From Fictibacillus phosphorivorans (GTDB lineage: Bacteria; Bacillota; Bacilli; Bacillales; Fictibacillaceae), in assembly GCF_023715845.1 (NCBI RefSeq), contig NZ_JAMBOR010000015.1, positions 1-64,000 on the forward strand: a stretch of 64,000 bases of DNA. The letters run 5' to 3'. Made by a program: the position numbers and the translations under genes. The notes under the pieces were generated by a model, which was not told the origin of the DNA, ran no database searches, and saw only the letters and a list, made by a program, of their open reading frames with translations. Shown here in pieces: positions 8,220-16,319 of this stretch (positions are counted from its first letter, which is position 1; every line of letters starts with the position of its first letter).

Positions 8220-9401
8220 TTAATTATTATTTACTTCATCATCACGCATGAGCCAACCCTCAAAGTGTCGTTTCACATAGTTTTCAGCAGCTTGGAAACT
8301 ATCAAACGTTTCTTCGACAGGGTGTGTCTTATGGGTGATTAGCCATGTTTCATTATCTTCTGAATAGATTTTGGAAACTTCCTGATATTTGTTCACATAA
8401 AGTGCTCCATCAGGGTTTTCCTTCACATTGTGTTCATTTTTCGGTGCATCTATTCTGCGAGGCTGTTCCTGGAAAGCGGCAACTACAAATTTCTCGAAAG
8501 CTTCAGGAGTCATTATACCACCAGAGGCTTTAGGGTGACCGCCGCCTCCATATTGCTTCGCATAAACCGAGCAATCCACTTCTTCATGAATGGTACGAAA
8601 TCCGAGTCTCTTGTTTGCGATGTTTAAGATCACTATAAGATCCAGGTGAGGATTTTCACGGTTGATCTCGTTGCCGAGTTCCGAATGATAGCGTTCTGCA
8701 TGTAACACACCGATCTTATATGTCTTTTCCTCAGAACCTTCGCCTAGTGACCAAGTATCCCAGATTTCAACCATTTGGCGCTGTTTTTTCTTAATGTAGT
8801 CTGCGATGTTTTCTTCTTCTAGGTCAAGGATCGTGGTTTCTGTTTCAGAGAACTCAAAGGAATCTCCTTTTAAGCGCTCCATGATCCGTTCTTCAAACTT
8901 ATCAGGAGGAAGAATGAAGAATAAGTCGTTCAGACGTTTTGCTTCAATCTTCTGATCAAACCATTCCCATGTATCATACAATCGGACTAACTCGACATAT
9001 TCTTTCAGCGCGCCAGTGTCTTTCAGCTTGCCATTCTCTAATAAATACTCATAAAAAAGAGATGTTGCACAAGTGAGACGACCATCGTCATAACGAACTT
9101 GAACATGGCCCCAATCAAATCCATTAAAGTGAAGAGCGGTCGAATGGTGATCGATCAGTTTCACTTTTCCTCCAGCGTTGGAGCGTTCGTCCAGTCTCAT
9201 CATTAATTCTTCGTTTACAGCGATATCGGTAATGATAATTTCTGTTTTCTTTTCTTTTGGATTATCCAGAAGCTGTTCAACGCGGTCATTTATCGTTCCA
9301 TGTGAACAATAGGAAATCTTACAGTTCTCTCCAAAAGCCATTTGTGCGAGAAAGCCGCACGACTTTCCATCTAAATCGTTGTGTGAAAATAAATGAATCA
9401 T
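8220..9401 (-). CDS. nrnB: DHH-family oligoribonuclease (nanoRNase B-like)
   Basis: A 393-residue DHH/DHHA1 phosphoesterase resembling B. subtilis NrnB, which degrades 2-5-nt RNA fragments. It shows HNDLDG (7-12), TDIAV (58-62), the DHH triplet itself (84-86), YDTWEW (142-147) and the glycine-rich DHHA1 motif GGGGHPKASGG (285-295). The C-terminal 90 residues are an additional domain ending in an acidic tail. I start at ATG 9401 behind AGAGGAT; the open frame extends to 9527 but its first 42 residues have no domain character. The enzyme is cytosolic and Mn-dependent in this family. It is divergent from the MFS gene. Confidence 0.85.
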   Translation of the reverse strand: MIHLFSHNDLDGKSCGFLAQMAFGENCKISYCSHGTINDRVEQLLDNPKEKKTEIIITDIAVNEELMMRLDERSNAGGKVKLIDHHSTALHFNGFDWGHVQVRYDDGRLTCATSLFYEYLLENGKLKDTGALKEYVELVRLYDTWEWFDQKIEAKRLNDLFFILPPDKFEERIMERLKGDSFEFSETETTILDLEEENIADYIKKKQRQMVEIWDTWSLGEGSEEKTYKIGVLHAERYHSELGNEINRENPHLDLIVILNIANKRLGFRTIHEEVDCSVYAKQYGGGGHPKASGGIMTPEAFEKFVVAAFQEQPRRIDAPKNEHNVKENPDGALYVNKYQEVSKIYSEDNETWLITHKTHPVEETFDSFQAAENYVKRHFEGWLMRDDEVNNN

Positions 9402-9543
9402 GTTAGTATCCTCTCTATTTTGCTCTCTGTCTAGAGTATCGTCATAATGGGGAAAGTTCAACCTAAAAAAACATTTACAAAAGTTGGAATTAGGTAGAGA
9501 ATGGTAGTAGAACAATGTTACACACAAAATTGGGGGTTGTTAA

Positions 9544-10830
9544 ATGAAGGACTTTCTGAAAATTTTTCAGAACCGAAACTTCAGCAAGCTGTTCCTAGCT
9601 GGATTCACTTCGATGATGGGAAGTATCATCGGCGTTACGGCATTCATGTTTTATCTGCTAGATAAGTTTAGTGAACAGCCGTTTTTTGCCACATTGGCCG
9701 AGTTGATGTACTCACTGCCAACGTTAGCCGTCTTTTTTATTGTTGGCGTACTTGCAGACAGAATGGATCGTCAGAAGATCGCATTATATTGTGACTGGAT
9801 TTGTGCGGTTCTCTGTTTGGCGCTGATCGGTGCGATCTGGCTAGACTGGATGCCGTTGATCTTTACGATTCTTTTTCTAAGAAGTGCTGTAGGCAAGTTC
9901 TTTTTCCCAGCGGATCAAGCTATGGTACAAGGTATTCTATCAAAAGATGAATATGCGGTAGCAGCTGGGTTGAATCAGATGACAGGAAGTATGTTTATGC
10001 TATTTGGAAACATGCTTGCGATTTTTATTTACTGGAATGTAGGTATTCAAGGTGCTATTGTATTTGACTTGATTACATACGTCGTTTCCGCTTTATTGAT
10101 CATGAGCATGAAAGTGGATGAAGAAGTACGTCTGCCTAACGGGAAACATAAGTTTAAAGATATACATATCGGCATGGTATGGAAAGACTTTGGTGCAGGT
10201 TTCACTTATATAAAAAATTCAAAATTATTAATGTCGCTCATTTTTGGTTTTTTCTTATTTGGTGTCGTAAATGGCGGGTTATCCGTCATGCCAGCTTTTA
10301 TCATGAAATATAAACTCGCTCCTGACAATTATGAACAGATGATGATGTGGATGGGTATTGTATTTGGTGTATCCGTTCTTACAGGAAGTGTGATTTGTTC
10401 AATACTTTCTAAAAGAATAAAGCTTTCAACGGCTATTATTATTGGTTTATTTATAAGTGGTACCGCGATCGGTCTTTGTGCGACAGCTCCAAACATTTGG
10501 GTTTTCTTTGTTTTTACAGTTCAGGTTGGACTTAGTATACCGCTAGTAAACATCGGTTTAGGAGGATGGCTTCCTAAGATTGTTGATCCCAAAATGATGG
10601 GACGTGTACAAGGAGCAATCACACCGATTAATATGCTCTCCCATACGGTTACACTCGCTTTGATCGCGGCGTTTTTTCCGAAATTTTTGTCTGTTGAAGC
10701 GCTGTTCTGGGTGGTAGGCGGAGCATTGTTCACCGTTGGTTTGTTCTATATGTTCACACTGCCTAAGTATGATGTTGAAGAAGCAAAAGAACCAACAGAA
10801 TATCCACTGAAAGAAAAAGTACCGGTGTAA
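9544..10830 (+). CDS. MFS transporter (drug or siderophore exporter type)
   Basis: A 428-residue protein with 12 predicted transmembrane segments and the MFS loop 2-3 signature as GVLADRMDRQK (about residues 77-87). The long cytoplasmic loop at about 195-220 splits the two six-helix halves. The subgroup resembles MFS_3/EntS-like exporters, often multidrug or siderophore efflux. ATG 9544 follows GGGGG at 7-9 nt. The next small membrane gene begins 52 nt later and may be co-transcribed. Substrate unknown. Confidence 0.85.
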   Translation: MKDFLKIFQNRNFSKLFLAGFTSMMGSIIGVTAFMFYLLDKFSEQPFFATLAELMYSLPTLAVFFIVGVLADRMDRQKIALYCDWICAVLCLALIGAIWLDWMPLIFTILFLRSAVGKFFFPADQAMVQGILSKDEYAVAAGLNQMTGSMFMLFGNMLAIFIYWNVGIQGAIVFDLITYVVSALLIMSMKVDEEVRLPNGKHKFKDIHIGMVWKDFGAGFTYIKNSKLLMSLIFGFFLFGVVNGGLSVMPAFIMKYKLAPDNYEQMMMWMGIVFGVSVLTGSVICSILSKRIKLSTAIIIGLFISGTAIGLCATAPNIWVFFVFTVQVGLSIPLVNIGLGGWLPKIVDPKMMGRVQGAITPINMLSHTVTLALIAAFFPKFLSVEALFWVVGGALFTVGLFYMFTLPKYDVEEAKEPTEYPLKEKVPV

Positions 10831-10881
10831 AGCTGGTGAAAGTATCGAACCCCTTATATAATGAGAGACGGAGGGGAAGTT

Positions 10882-11127
10882 ATGGCATTATTTCAAAGCA
10901 TTTTATTCTGGATTTTTCTGATATTGCCGGCCGGTCTTTTTATCTTGGCCATCGCCAGAACATCGTGGGTGTTGATGCTCGTGAATTTGTTATTAACATT
11001 GCCGTTAGTTTGGTTTGTGGGCTGGATTACAGAAAGATATGGTGCAGTGTTTGTAGTCATTGTGATCCATGTCATCACAGGAGTTTGGCTGTGGGTGAAA
11101 AGACAACGGTTTGATTTTAGATATTAG
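10882..11127 (+). CDS. Small membrane protein, unknown
   Basis: Eighty-one residues, almost entirely hydrophobic, with three predicted helices (about 4-22, 26-46, 50-72) and a short basic C-terminus KRQRFDFRY. I chose ATG 10882 because a GGAGGGG ribosome binding site precedes it; an in-frame ATG at 10861 has none. It follows the MFS gene closely and ends at a terminator, suggesting an accessory role or chance neighbour. A second open frame covering the same bases is a shadow. Confidence 0.7.
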   Translation: MALFQSILFWIFLILPAGLFILAIARTSWVLMLVNLLLTLPLVWFVGWITERYGAVFVVIVIHVITGVWLWVKRQRFDFRY

Positions 11128-11133
11128 TTGAGA

Positions 11134-11172
11134 AGGCTTCAGCAGCATTTCGGTGTCTGCAGAAGCTTTTTT
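11134..11172 (+). terminator. Terminator
   Basis: GCTTCAGCAG (11136-11145) and CTGCAGAAGC (11157-11166) pair with one mismatch, followed by six T's. Confidence 0.8.
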
Positions 11173-11183
11173 GTTTGAATAAA

Positions 11184-11275
11184 AGGACCGGCTGGGATAG
11201 CCGGTCAACACTGGTGGGGAGGTTAGACGTTGGAATAGCTAACCTGATTTTAGAATAACACGAACAAACGTTCTT
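11184..11275. other. Cluster of inverted repeats upstream of the acyl-CoA dehydrogenase gene
   Basis: GACCGGCT/AGCCGGTC (11184-11204), GGTTAG/CTAACC (within 11221-11245) and GAAC-N4-GTTC (11264-11275) lie in the 260 bp before the gene. None has a T run. They could be regulatory sites, but no known operator consensus is matched. Confidence 0.4.
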
Positions 11276-11435
11276 GTAAATCGTTTTTGGGTATTTATTT
11301 AGAAAATAAACATAAAGGTGTCAAGAAGATTTCAATGGGGAATCATGGGTCATATATCTTGCCGTGTTTTATGTAGAAGGCATACACTATTATTTAAACG
11401 TAGTATTCTTATTCGATATGAAGGGATTGTCATTT

Positions 11436-12596
11436 GTGAATGATTTATATGACGCATATATAAAAAATGATACGCAAGAAAGATGGTTTAAGAAAATAGA
11501 TGCTTTGGCCGATAGGTTTGCAGAGCGAGCGGATCAACATGATCGTGAAGGCAGTTTTCCGTTTGAGAACGTAAAGGACCTTAAAGAAGCAGGATATCCT
11601 TCGCTCACAATTTCAAAAGAGTTTGGCGGAGAAGGTTTGAGCTTGTATGAGTTTGTGCTCCTGCAGGAAAGAATTGCAGCAGGAGATGCAGCAACTGCTT
11701 TATGTCTTGGATGGCATCTTGGTTGTTTTCTTGAACTGACAGAAGAGCGATTGTGGGAAGAAGAGAAATTTCGTTGGTTTTGCGAACAAGTGGTAAAGGC
11801 TCAAGCTCTTGTGAATCGTGCTGCGTCCGAACCCGCCACCGGGAGTCCAACACGAGGAGGGATGCCGCAAACAAAAGCTGTTCAAGAAGGAAATGACTGG
11901 GTGATTAACGGCACTAAAACGTTCACATCCATGGCACCAGCCTTAGATTATGTGATTGTTTCGGCGCAAATAGGAAACACCGGGAAAAAAGGAAACTTTT
12001 TAATCGATATGAAGCAAGAAGGAGTTACCGTCGAAGAGACATGGGATACGGTCGCGATGCGAGGAACACGAAGTGATGACCTCGTTATGAAGGATGTAAA
12101 GGTAACAGCAGATGCGCTCGTTGAAGAAGAACGAGGAAAACTGGATCTTCCAAAAGCGTGGCTGCTCCATATCCCTGCTTGTTACCTTGGTGTGGCAGTC
12201 GCTGCAAGAAATGAAGCTGTTCATTTTGCTAAAAGCTACAAGCCGAACAGTTTGCCTGGAGCGATTGCTGAGGTTCCAGAAGTTCAACGTAAGATCGGTG
12301 AAATGGAGCTTGAGTTATTTAAAGCACGTGAGCTTTTGTATTCGACTGCTGCAAAATGGGTGAATGAGCCTGAATCCAGGATGGAGATGGGACCGGCGAT
12401 CATGGCTGTGAAGCACATCGCAACGAACTCAGCGGCAAAAGTTGTGGATCTTGCGATGAGGATTGTTGGCGCGAGGAGCCTTGCAATGTCCAGTCCACTG
12501 CAGCGTCATTACCGGGATGTGCGTGCAGGTCTTCATAACCCTCCGATGGACGATATGGTAATCAGTGCACTGGGGAAAAGAGCTTTAAGCGAGTAG
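11436..12596 (+). CDS. Acyl-CoA dehydrogenase family flavoprotein
   Basis: A cytosolic FAD enzyme predicted to oxidise an acyl-CoA or related thioester, passing electrons to ETF. The protein has the acyl-CoA dehydrogenase three-domain order: N-terminal helices, a middle beta domain with AASEPATGS and GTKTFTSMAPALDY, and a C-terminal helical domain with MRIVGARSLAMSSPLQRHYRDVRAG. It resembles B. subtilis YdbM, and the usual catalytic Glu is not obvious by eye. GTG 11436 is preceded by AAGGGA at 9 nt; ATG 11418 in frame is an alternative and the open frame begins at 11364. It is alone, with no other beta-oxidation genes nearby. Confidence 0.85.
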   Translation: MNDLYDAYIKNDTQERWFKKIDALADRFAERADQHDREGSFPFENVKDLKEAGYPSLTISKEFGGEGLSLYEFVLLQERIAAGDAATALCLGWHLGCFLELTEERLWEEEKFRWFCEQVVKAQALVNRAASEPATGSPTRGGMPQTKAVQEGNDWVINGTKTFTSMAPALDYVIVSAQIGNTGKKGNFLIDMKQEGVTVEETWDTVAMRGTRSDDLVMKDVKVTADALVEEERGKLDLPKAWLLHIPACYLGVAVAARNEAVHFAKSYKPNSLPGAIAEVPEVQRKIGEMELELFKARELLYSTAAKWVNEPESRMEMGPAIMAVKHIATNSAAKVVDLAMRIVGARSLAMSSPLQRHYRDVRAGLHNPPMDDMVISALGKRALSE

Positions 12597-12610
12597 CTGA
12601 ACATCATTTG

Positions 12611-12650
12611 TAAGCCTTTCAGCTCCAAAATCGGAGCCGGAGGGCTTTTG
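12611..12650 (+). terminator. Acyl-CoA dehydrogenase terminator
   Basis: Nested stems AAGCC/GGCTT and GCTCC/GGAGC followed by TTTTG, 15 nt past the stop. Confidence 0.75.
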
Positions 12651-12715
12651 TTGTTCAGTAATGAGATGCGAGAGTGAGGGTATTAAAGTGTGCGGGATTT
12701 GTCAAGGATTGTAAA

Positions 12716-12790
12716 CTCGTGGGTAAACTGTTAAAACTTTTGGATTGAGGGGTAAATCTCGTGGATAAACTGCCAAAACTTTTGGATTGA
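12716..12790 (+). repeat. Two 33-bp direct copies of an intergenic repeat
   Basis: Positions 12716-12748 and 12758-12790 are the same 33-bp unit (CTCGTGG ... AAACTTTTGGATTGA) with three differences, offset by 42 bp. The unit recurs inverted at 22302-22334. It has no open reading frame and no T run. Confidence 0.8.
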
Positions 12791-13049
12791 TGCCGCTTTT
12801 TTCTGGATTCGACCTGTTGGATAGGCTTCCATACCCAGTTAGGTATCGCCTTAAAATTGTTTCGGCACCCTAAACGGCTCCTAATTAGAGCTCTTTATGC
12901 TGGGGCAACCTGACTTGCTTCGTTTTTTGTCAAATCACCTTAATGTCCTACTAAAAATAGAAGAATCCCTTCTGAAATTAATCAGAAGGGACATCCTCAA
13001 TATATAAGTGAAGTAGAGGAAGCTTAGTGCTCCGTATCTCATAAATAGT
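12791..13049. other. Intergenic region without recognised gene
   Basis: With the repeat block before it, this makes 400 bp between convergent genes. It contains the glyoxalase terminator (about 12955-12991) and otherwise AT-rich sequence in which I find no convincing short gene or RNA. Confidence 0.6.
12955..12991 (-). terminator. Terminator of the VOC gene
   Basis: TCCCTTCTGA (12966-12975) and TCAGAAGGGA (12982-12991) are exact complements; the minus strand continues into a T-rich stretch. Confidence 0.8.
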
Positions 13050-13418
13050 CTAGCTCTGTTGAGGCTCGTAGAAGCAGATGCTGTTTCCGAACGGGTCCCC
13101 AATCCTGATTTCTAGATGACCATGAGCGCTCTCCAAACCAGGTCTCGCATACTTATATTTTTTCGAGGATATTCTTTGGTGCAGTTCTTTTATATCTTCA
13201 ACTTGTATACGGATTTTTATGCCTGGGTTGGAATCTCCATAATGTTCAGAGAGATGCAATTGGCAAGAACCTGCTGATACTTGCATATATAAAGGATAAT
13301 CCTCTTCATATCGATGCTCCCAATCAAGATTAAACTCCAAAAAGTCTAAATAAAATTCTCTTGCTTTTTCAATGTCCAATATTCGAAGGACGGGCGTAAT
13401 ACTCTTTGCTTTAATCAT
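13050..13418 (-). CDS. VOC (glyoxalase/bleomycin-resistance fold) protein
   Basis: A 122-residue single VOC domain with paired beta-alpha-beta-beta-beta modules: TPVLRILDIEKAREFYLDFLEF at the start and the closing HLEIRIGDPFGNSICFYEP. Bleomycin-resistance-like members bind and sequester toxins; others are metal-dependent lyases or dioxygenases. The HLEI and final E positions could bind metal. ATG 13418 follows AGGAGG. It is divergent from a second VOC gene 157 bp away, but the two proteins are not close in sequence, so they are not recent duplicates. Confidence 0.8.
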   Translation of the reverse strand: MIKAKSITPVLRILDIEKAREFYLDFLEFNLDWEHRYEEDYPLYMQVSAGSCQLHLSEHYGDSNPGIKIRIQVEDIKELHQRISSKKYKYARPGLESAHGHLEIRIGDPFGNSICFYEPQQS

Positions 13419-13575
13419 GTAATAACCTCCTATTAGATATTTTCTCTTTCAAATTGCCAATCCCTCTCTATTTGATGAAGGATTTTTATTCCAAGGTAAA
13501 GAATGATAAAGGAATGAGGGAGGATATTTGGGCAGTGGTCATTGTATTCATCGACTAGTAAAGGAGAAAAATCAG

Positions 13576-14004
13576 ATGAAAGAAAAATTAGTCCGTGTAG
13601 GTACCACCTATGTACCCGTTCGTGATCCAAACGTATCAGCGAGATGGTATGCTGAGAAACTAGGAGCACAAATCAATTATCAGGATGACGATAAAGCGAT
13701 TATGAATCTGGCTGATCAAAGTTTTTTTCTCGTAAAAGCAGAGCAGAACGAAAGCTCTAACTTTAAAGATTACAATGGCACTCAAAGATTCAGCTTAACG
13801 TTTGAAGTTGACGGGATCGACTCGCTGTATCGATTGCATAAGGAATTCAAGAGTCTTGGAATTGAGACTGGTGAAATTGAAGATCGAGGGCATGCGGGAG
13901 AAAATTTTGTTTTCTGTGATCCTGATGGGAACAAGTATGATGTTTGGAGTGAATTAAGTCCGGCATATAAAAAGCTGCGTCCTTCTTTTTATGAGGAGGT
14001 ATAA
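13576..14004 (+). CDS. VOC-family protein
   Basis: A 142-residue protein with the VOC pattern: TTYVPVRDPNVSARWYAEKLGAQINYQDD at the start and FVFCDPDGNKYDVWSE near the end. I use ATG 13576, which follows AAAGGAGAAA; the frame upstream to 13528 lacks a ribosome binding site. Function within the glyoxalase/dioxygenase/resistance superfamily cannot be assigned from motifs. It is followed by a gene remnant rather than an operon partner. Confidence 0.8.
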   Translation: MKEKLVRVGTTYVPVRDPNVSARWYAEKLGAQINYQDDDKAIMNLADQSFFLVKAEQNESSNFKDYNGTQRFSLTFEVDGIDSLYRLHKEFKSLGIETGEIEDRGHAGENFVFCDPDGNKYDVWSELSPAYKKLRPSFYEEV

Positions 14005-14059
14005 AAGAAAGATGGACGAGCAATCTTTTTTTCTCTTTAAATAGCTGTACTTTTGTTAA

Positions 14060-14203
14060 CAAAAGGCTTGTCTTTTAAGGGCGGTAGGAGCGGAACCATT
14101 AGACGGTGAAGGCATCATACCTTCATCGGATACAACTGCTTACGCAAATAGTTTCCTAGGTACAGGCATCATTCTTTTGCTTCTTGCCGTCTACGTTTTG
14201 TGA
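14060..14203 (+). pseudogene. Start-less fragment ending in a transmembrane segment
   Basis: A frame open from 14060 to the TGA at 14201 encodes a polar stretch followed by the hydrophobic SFLGTGIILLLLAVYVL and stops. It has no ATG, GTG or TTG start in frame and no ribosome binding site, and a TAA closes it upstream at 14057. It looks like the C-terminal remnant of a membrane protein; parent unknown. Confidence 0.4.
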
Positions 14204-14296
14204 TCCTCTAAAAGAAAAGACCACGTTCAAACCGATTCGAAGAAAAAATCATGCTTGAAATGAAAGGAAAAGGGGAATTTCATAGTAAGAATAATA

Positions 14297-14330
14297 GGAA
14301 CCAGAGAAGAAATCTCAAGGTTCTTTTTTC
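14297..14330 (+). terminator. Terminator after the gene remnant
   Basis: GAACC...GGTTC with an inner GAGA/TCTC pair, then six T's. It is the expected 3' end of the degraded gene before it. Confidence 0.75.
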
Positions 14331-14361
14331 GTTCTAATACTCGTGCTGGGGAGGTGAGCGT

Positions 14362-14535
14362 ATGAAAAAGGGACTTGTGCTCGTAATTATTTGCGGCTAT
14401 TTTGTGGCAGGTACTTCCGCGATCGCATTAGCTCCGACACTTAGTGATAGCGCTGTAAACCTATCTAATCCAATCAGCACGACAATCATCTCAAATAAAC
14501 AAGTATTATATGATGAACAAAACCCGCTTCAATAG
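14362..14535 (+). CDS. Short secreted or membrane-anchored protein (57 aa)
   Basis: ATG 14362 follows GAGGTG at a good distance and opens a 57-codon frame. The first 24 residues (MKKGLVLVIICGYFVAGTSAIALA) look like a signal peptide or single membrane anchor, and the remainder is short, polar and Asn/Ser/Thr-rich. The stop overlaps the shared terminator. No family recognised. The context (own ribosome binding site, own terminator) supports a real gene. Confidence 0.6.
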   Translation: MKKGLVLVIICGYFVAGTSAIALAPTLSDSAVNLSNPISTTIISNKQVLYDEQNPLQ

Positions 14536-14552
14536 AGGAGCGGGTTTCTTAT
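14518..14552. terminator. Bidirectional terminator
   Basis: AAACCCGCT (14520-14528) and AGCGGGTTT (14539-14547) are exact complements, between the 57-aa gene and the convergent TetR gene. Confidence 0.8.
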
Positions 14553-14558
14553 AGGTTC

Positions 14559-15215
14559 TTATCGTTTTCCGGTTAATCCATACATTACAAACTCAACAAT
14601 CTGCTCGATCTCTTTTTCATCGTCCCACTTCTGATCAGGGAAGATGAGGAAGCGGGGAAGGATATAACTGATGATGCTTGAAGCTGACATTCGTATGATG
14701 GTTTCAGGAGGCAGGTCAATGATTTCGCCTTTTTCCTGAAAGTGCTCGATGATCTTCTTGAACTTTTTATACACATGCTCGGTAAAAAGCTCCTGATAGG
14801 GCTTGCGAAGCTCATCATGAAACGCGATCTCTTGAAGGAAAATCTTTAAGACAGGAAAGTGTTTTTTTACAAATTCCAGACGATTTTTTGCAATCACCCT
14901 TAATAAGTCCTCGTAATGCTCATATTCTTTTTCAAATACTTCTTTCGCAAAAGTTTTTATAAAAAAAGGAGCAGCGAATTTCGCCATTGTCGGTGTAACA
15001 ATCGCTAATAGAAGTTCCTTTTTTGTTTTGTAGTGACGGAAAATCGTACCTTCAGCTACCCCTGCTTTTTTTGCGATCTCACTTGTGGATGAGGCAGCAA
15101 ATCCTTTTTCTGAAAAAGTATCGATCGCAGCAGCTAATATTTTTTGCTGTTTTTCACTAAGTACAGGGTCATCCGTGTCATGCATCAGCTCTTTAATCCA
15201 TTCTTGGTCGGACAT
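14559..15215 (-). CDS. TetR-family transcriptional repressor
   Basis: A 218-residue regulator with the N-terminal TetR helix-turn-helix (about residues 23-68: ILAAAIDTFSEKGF through SEIAKKAGVAEGTIFRHYKTK) and a helical ligand-binding C-terminus. It lies directly downstream of an ABC-2 efflux operon on the same strand. It very likely represses that operon through the two identical palindromes at 17068-17081 and 17127-17140, being relieved by the exported compound. It also appears to have its own promoter at 15248-15277. The ribosome binding site is AAAGGAG. The arrangement parallels B. subtilis YfiR with the YfiLMN exporter. Confidence 0.88.
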   Translation of the reverse strand: MSDQEWIKELMHDTDDPVLSEKQQKILAAAIDTFSEKGFAASSTSEIAKKAGVAEGTIFRHYKTKKELLLAIVTPTMAKFAAPFFIKTFAKEVFEKEYEHYEDLLRVIAKNRLEFVKKHFPVLKIFLQEIAFHDELRKPYQELFTEHVYKKFKKIIEHFQEKGEIIDLPPETIIRMSASSIISYILPRFLIFPDQKWDDEKEIEQIVEFVMYGLTGKR

Positions 15216-15247
15216 GCGTGTTTCTCCTTTAAACGTGCGTTTCTTTT

Positions 15248-15277
15248 ATTATAGACACATTTTATAGACATGAACAA
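15248..15277 (-). promoter_or_regulatory. Candidate sigma-A promoter of the tetR gene
   Basis: On the minus strand TTGTTC (15277-15272) and TATAAT (15253-15248) are separated by 18 bp, about 35 bp upstream of the start codon. The TetR operator seen upstream of the ABC genes is absent here. Confidence 0.55.
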
Positions 15278-15281
15278 ACGG

Positions 15282-16319
15282 TTATAGCTTTCTATGCTTT
15301 TTCAACGCCAAGACGTTTAATACCATGAAGAGCAACGAAAAGCCTGCGAGTACGAGTACTTCGTCATAGATGTCCGCCCATCCTCCGCCTTGAATCATAA
15401 CTTCCCGCATCGCTTGGCCGCCATAGGTCAACGGCATAATATAGCTGATAGGCTGAAGCCAGTCGGTCATCGTTTCAATGTTAAAGAGCCCTGAAAAGAA
15501 TACTTGCGGAACGACCACAAGCGGTATGAACTGAATCATCTGCAGCTCATTTTTTGCAAAGGCGGACAGCAAGGTTCCGAGTGAGAGTGCGGTCACGGCA
15601 AGCATGAGGGTGATCAAGATCACATACCAAATGGAACCAGCCATCATGATATCAAGAACATAAATCGAAAACGATACGATGATAGCAGATTGAATAATCG
15701 TGAAAATTCCGAACCCTAACACATATCCTGCGACCATCTCCCAGCGGCGCATCGGTGTAGCAAGAAGTCTCTCAAGCGTACCTGTTGTTCTTTCGCGCAG
15801 AAATGAAACACCTGAGATCAGGAATACGAAAAAGAAGATAAAGAACCCGATAAGAAAAGGTCCCATGTAGTCGAAAGATTCCATATCAGCCGAACCGTGA
15901 AGGTAATCGACTTTTGTTTCCATCGCGTTTGGCTGAGGACTTTTTGGAGCCAAGGATTTCAGTGTTTTTTCCACAGTCATCATAACCGCTTTGTTAGCTG
16001 TCGGATTGCTGCCTTCCAGCGTAATTTTCGTTGTTGGCGGATCGATCTCGATGATCGCATCTAGCTTTTCATGTTCTAAGTCGTCAAAAGCTTGTTTGCT
16101 ATTTTCATAGATCGTAAAAGATGAATCAGCACCTTCAAGTTGTGAAGCGAATGGTTCTGTACTGCTGATTACAGCGATCTCAGGGTCATAGTTGTTCCCA
16201 GAAAACACGAGATTCACAAGCGTCAAGATGAGTAAGGGTGCCAAAAACATCATGGCAAGTGTTCGTTTATCCCGGATGAACTGGCGGATGATCCGTTTCA
16301 CTAAGGCTCTAGTTCTCAT
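15282..16319 (-). CDS. ABC-2 type exporter permease
   Basis: A 345-residue permease of the ABC-2/YhgE-Pip type. One N-terminal membrane helix (about 22-42) is followed by a large extracytoplasmic domain (about 45-165) and five C-terminal helices, with the ABC-2 signature region FLRERTTGTLERLLATPMRRWEM. It forms a transporter with the ATPase encoded just upstream and probably expels a drug or lipid-like compound. ATG 16319 overlaps the ATPase stop by 11 nt and uses the GGAGG inside that gene, a sign of translational coupling. An upstream in-frame ATG at 16364 would fall well inside the ATPase gene. Confidence 0.9.
   Translation of the reverse strand: MRTRALVKRIIRQFIRDKRTLAMMFLAPLLILTLVNLVFSGNNYDPEIAVISSTEPFASQLEGADSSFTIYENSKQAFDDLEHEKLDAIIEIDPPTTKITLEGSNPTANKAVMMTVEKTLKSLAPKSPQPNAMETKVDYLHGSADMESFDYMGPFLIGFFIFFFVFLISGVSFLRERTTGTLERLLATPMRRWEMVAGYVLGFGIFTIIQSAIIVSFSIYVLDIMMAGSIWYVILITLMLAVTALSLGTLLSAFAKNELQMIQFIPLVVVPQVFFSGLFNIETMTDWLQPISYIMPLTYGGQAMREVMIQGGGWADIYDEVLVLAGFSLLFMVLNVLALKKHRKL

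Noticed and set aside
12791-12960. Possible structured RNA between the acyl-CoA dehydrogenase and VOC genes
   Set aside because: Short complementary stretches exist, but no known riboswitch or T-box motif and no T-run terminator on either strand within it.
13433-13669. Minus-strand frame between the two VOC genes
   Set aside because: It overlaps the start of the plus-strand VOC gene and has no ribosome binding site.
13050-14004. The two VOC genes as a recent tandem duplication
   Set aside because: The proteins differ in length and share only superfamily-level motifs, and the genes are divergent.
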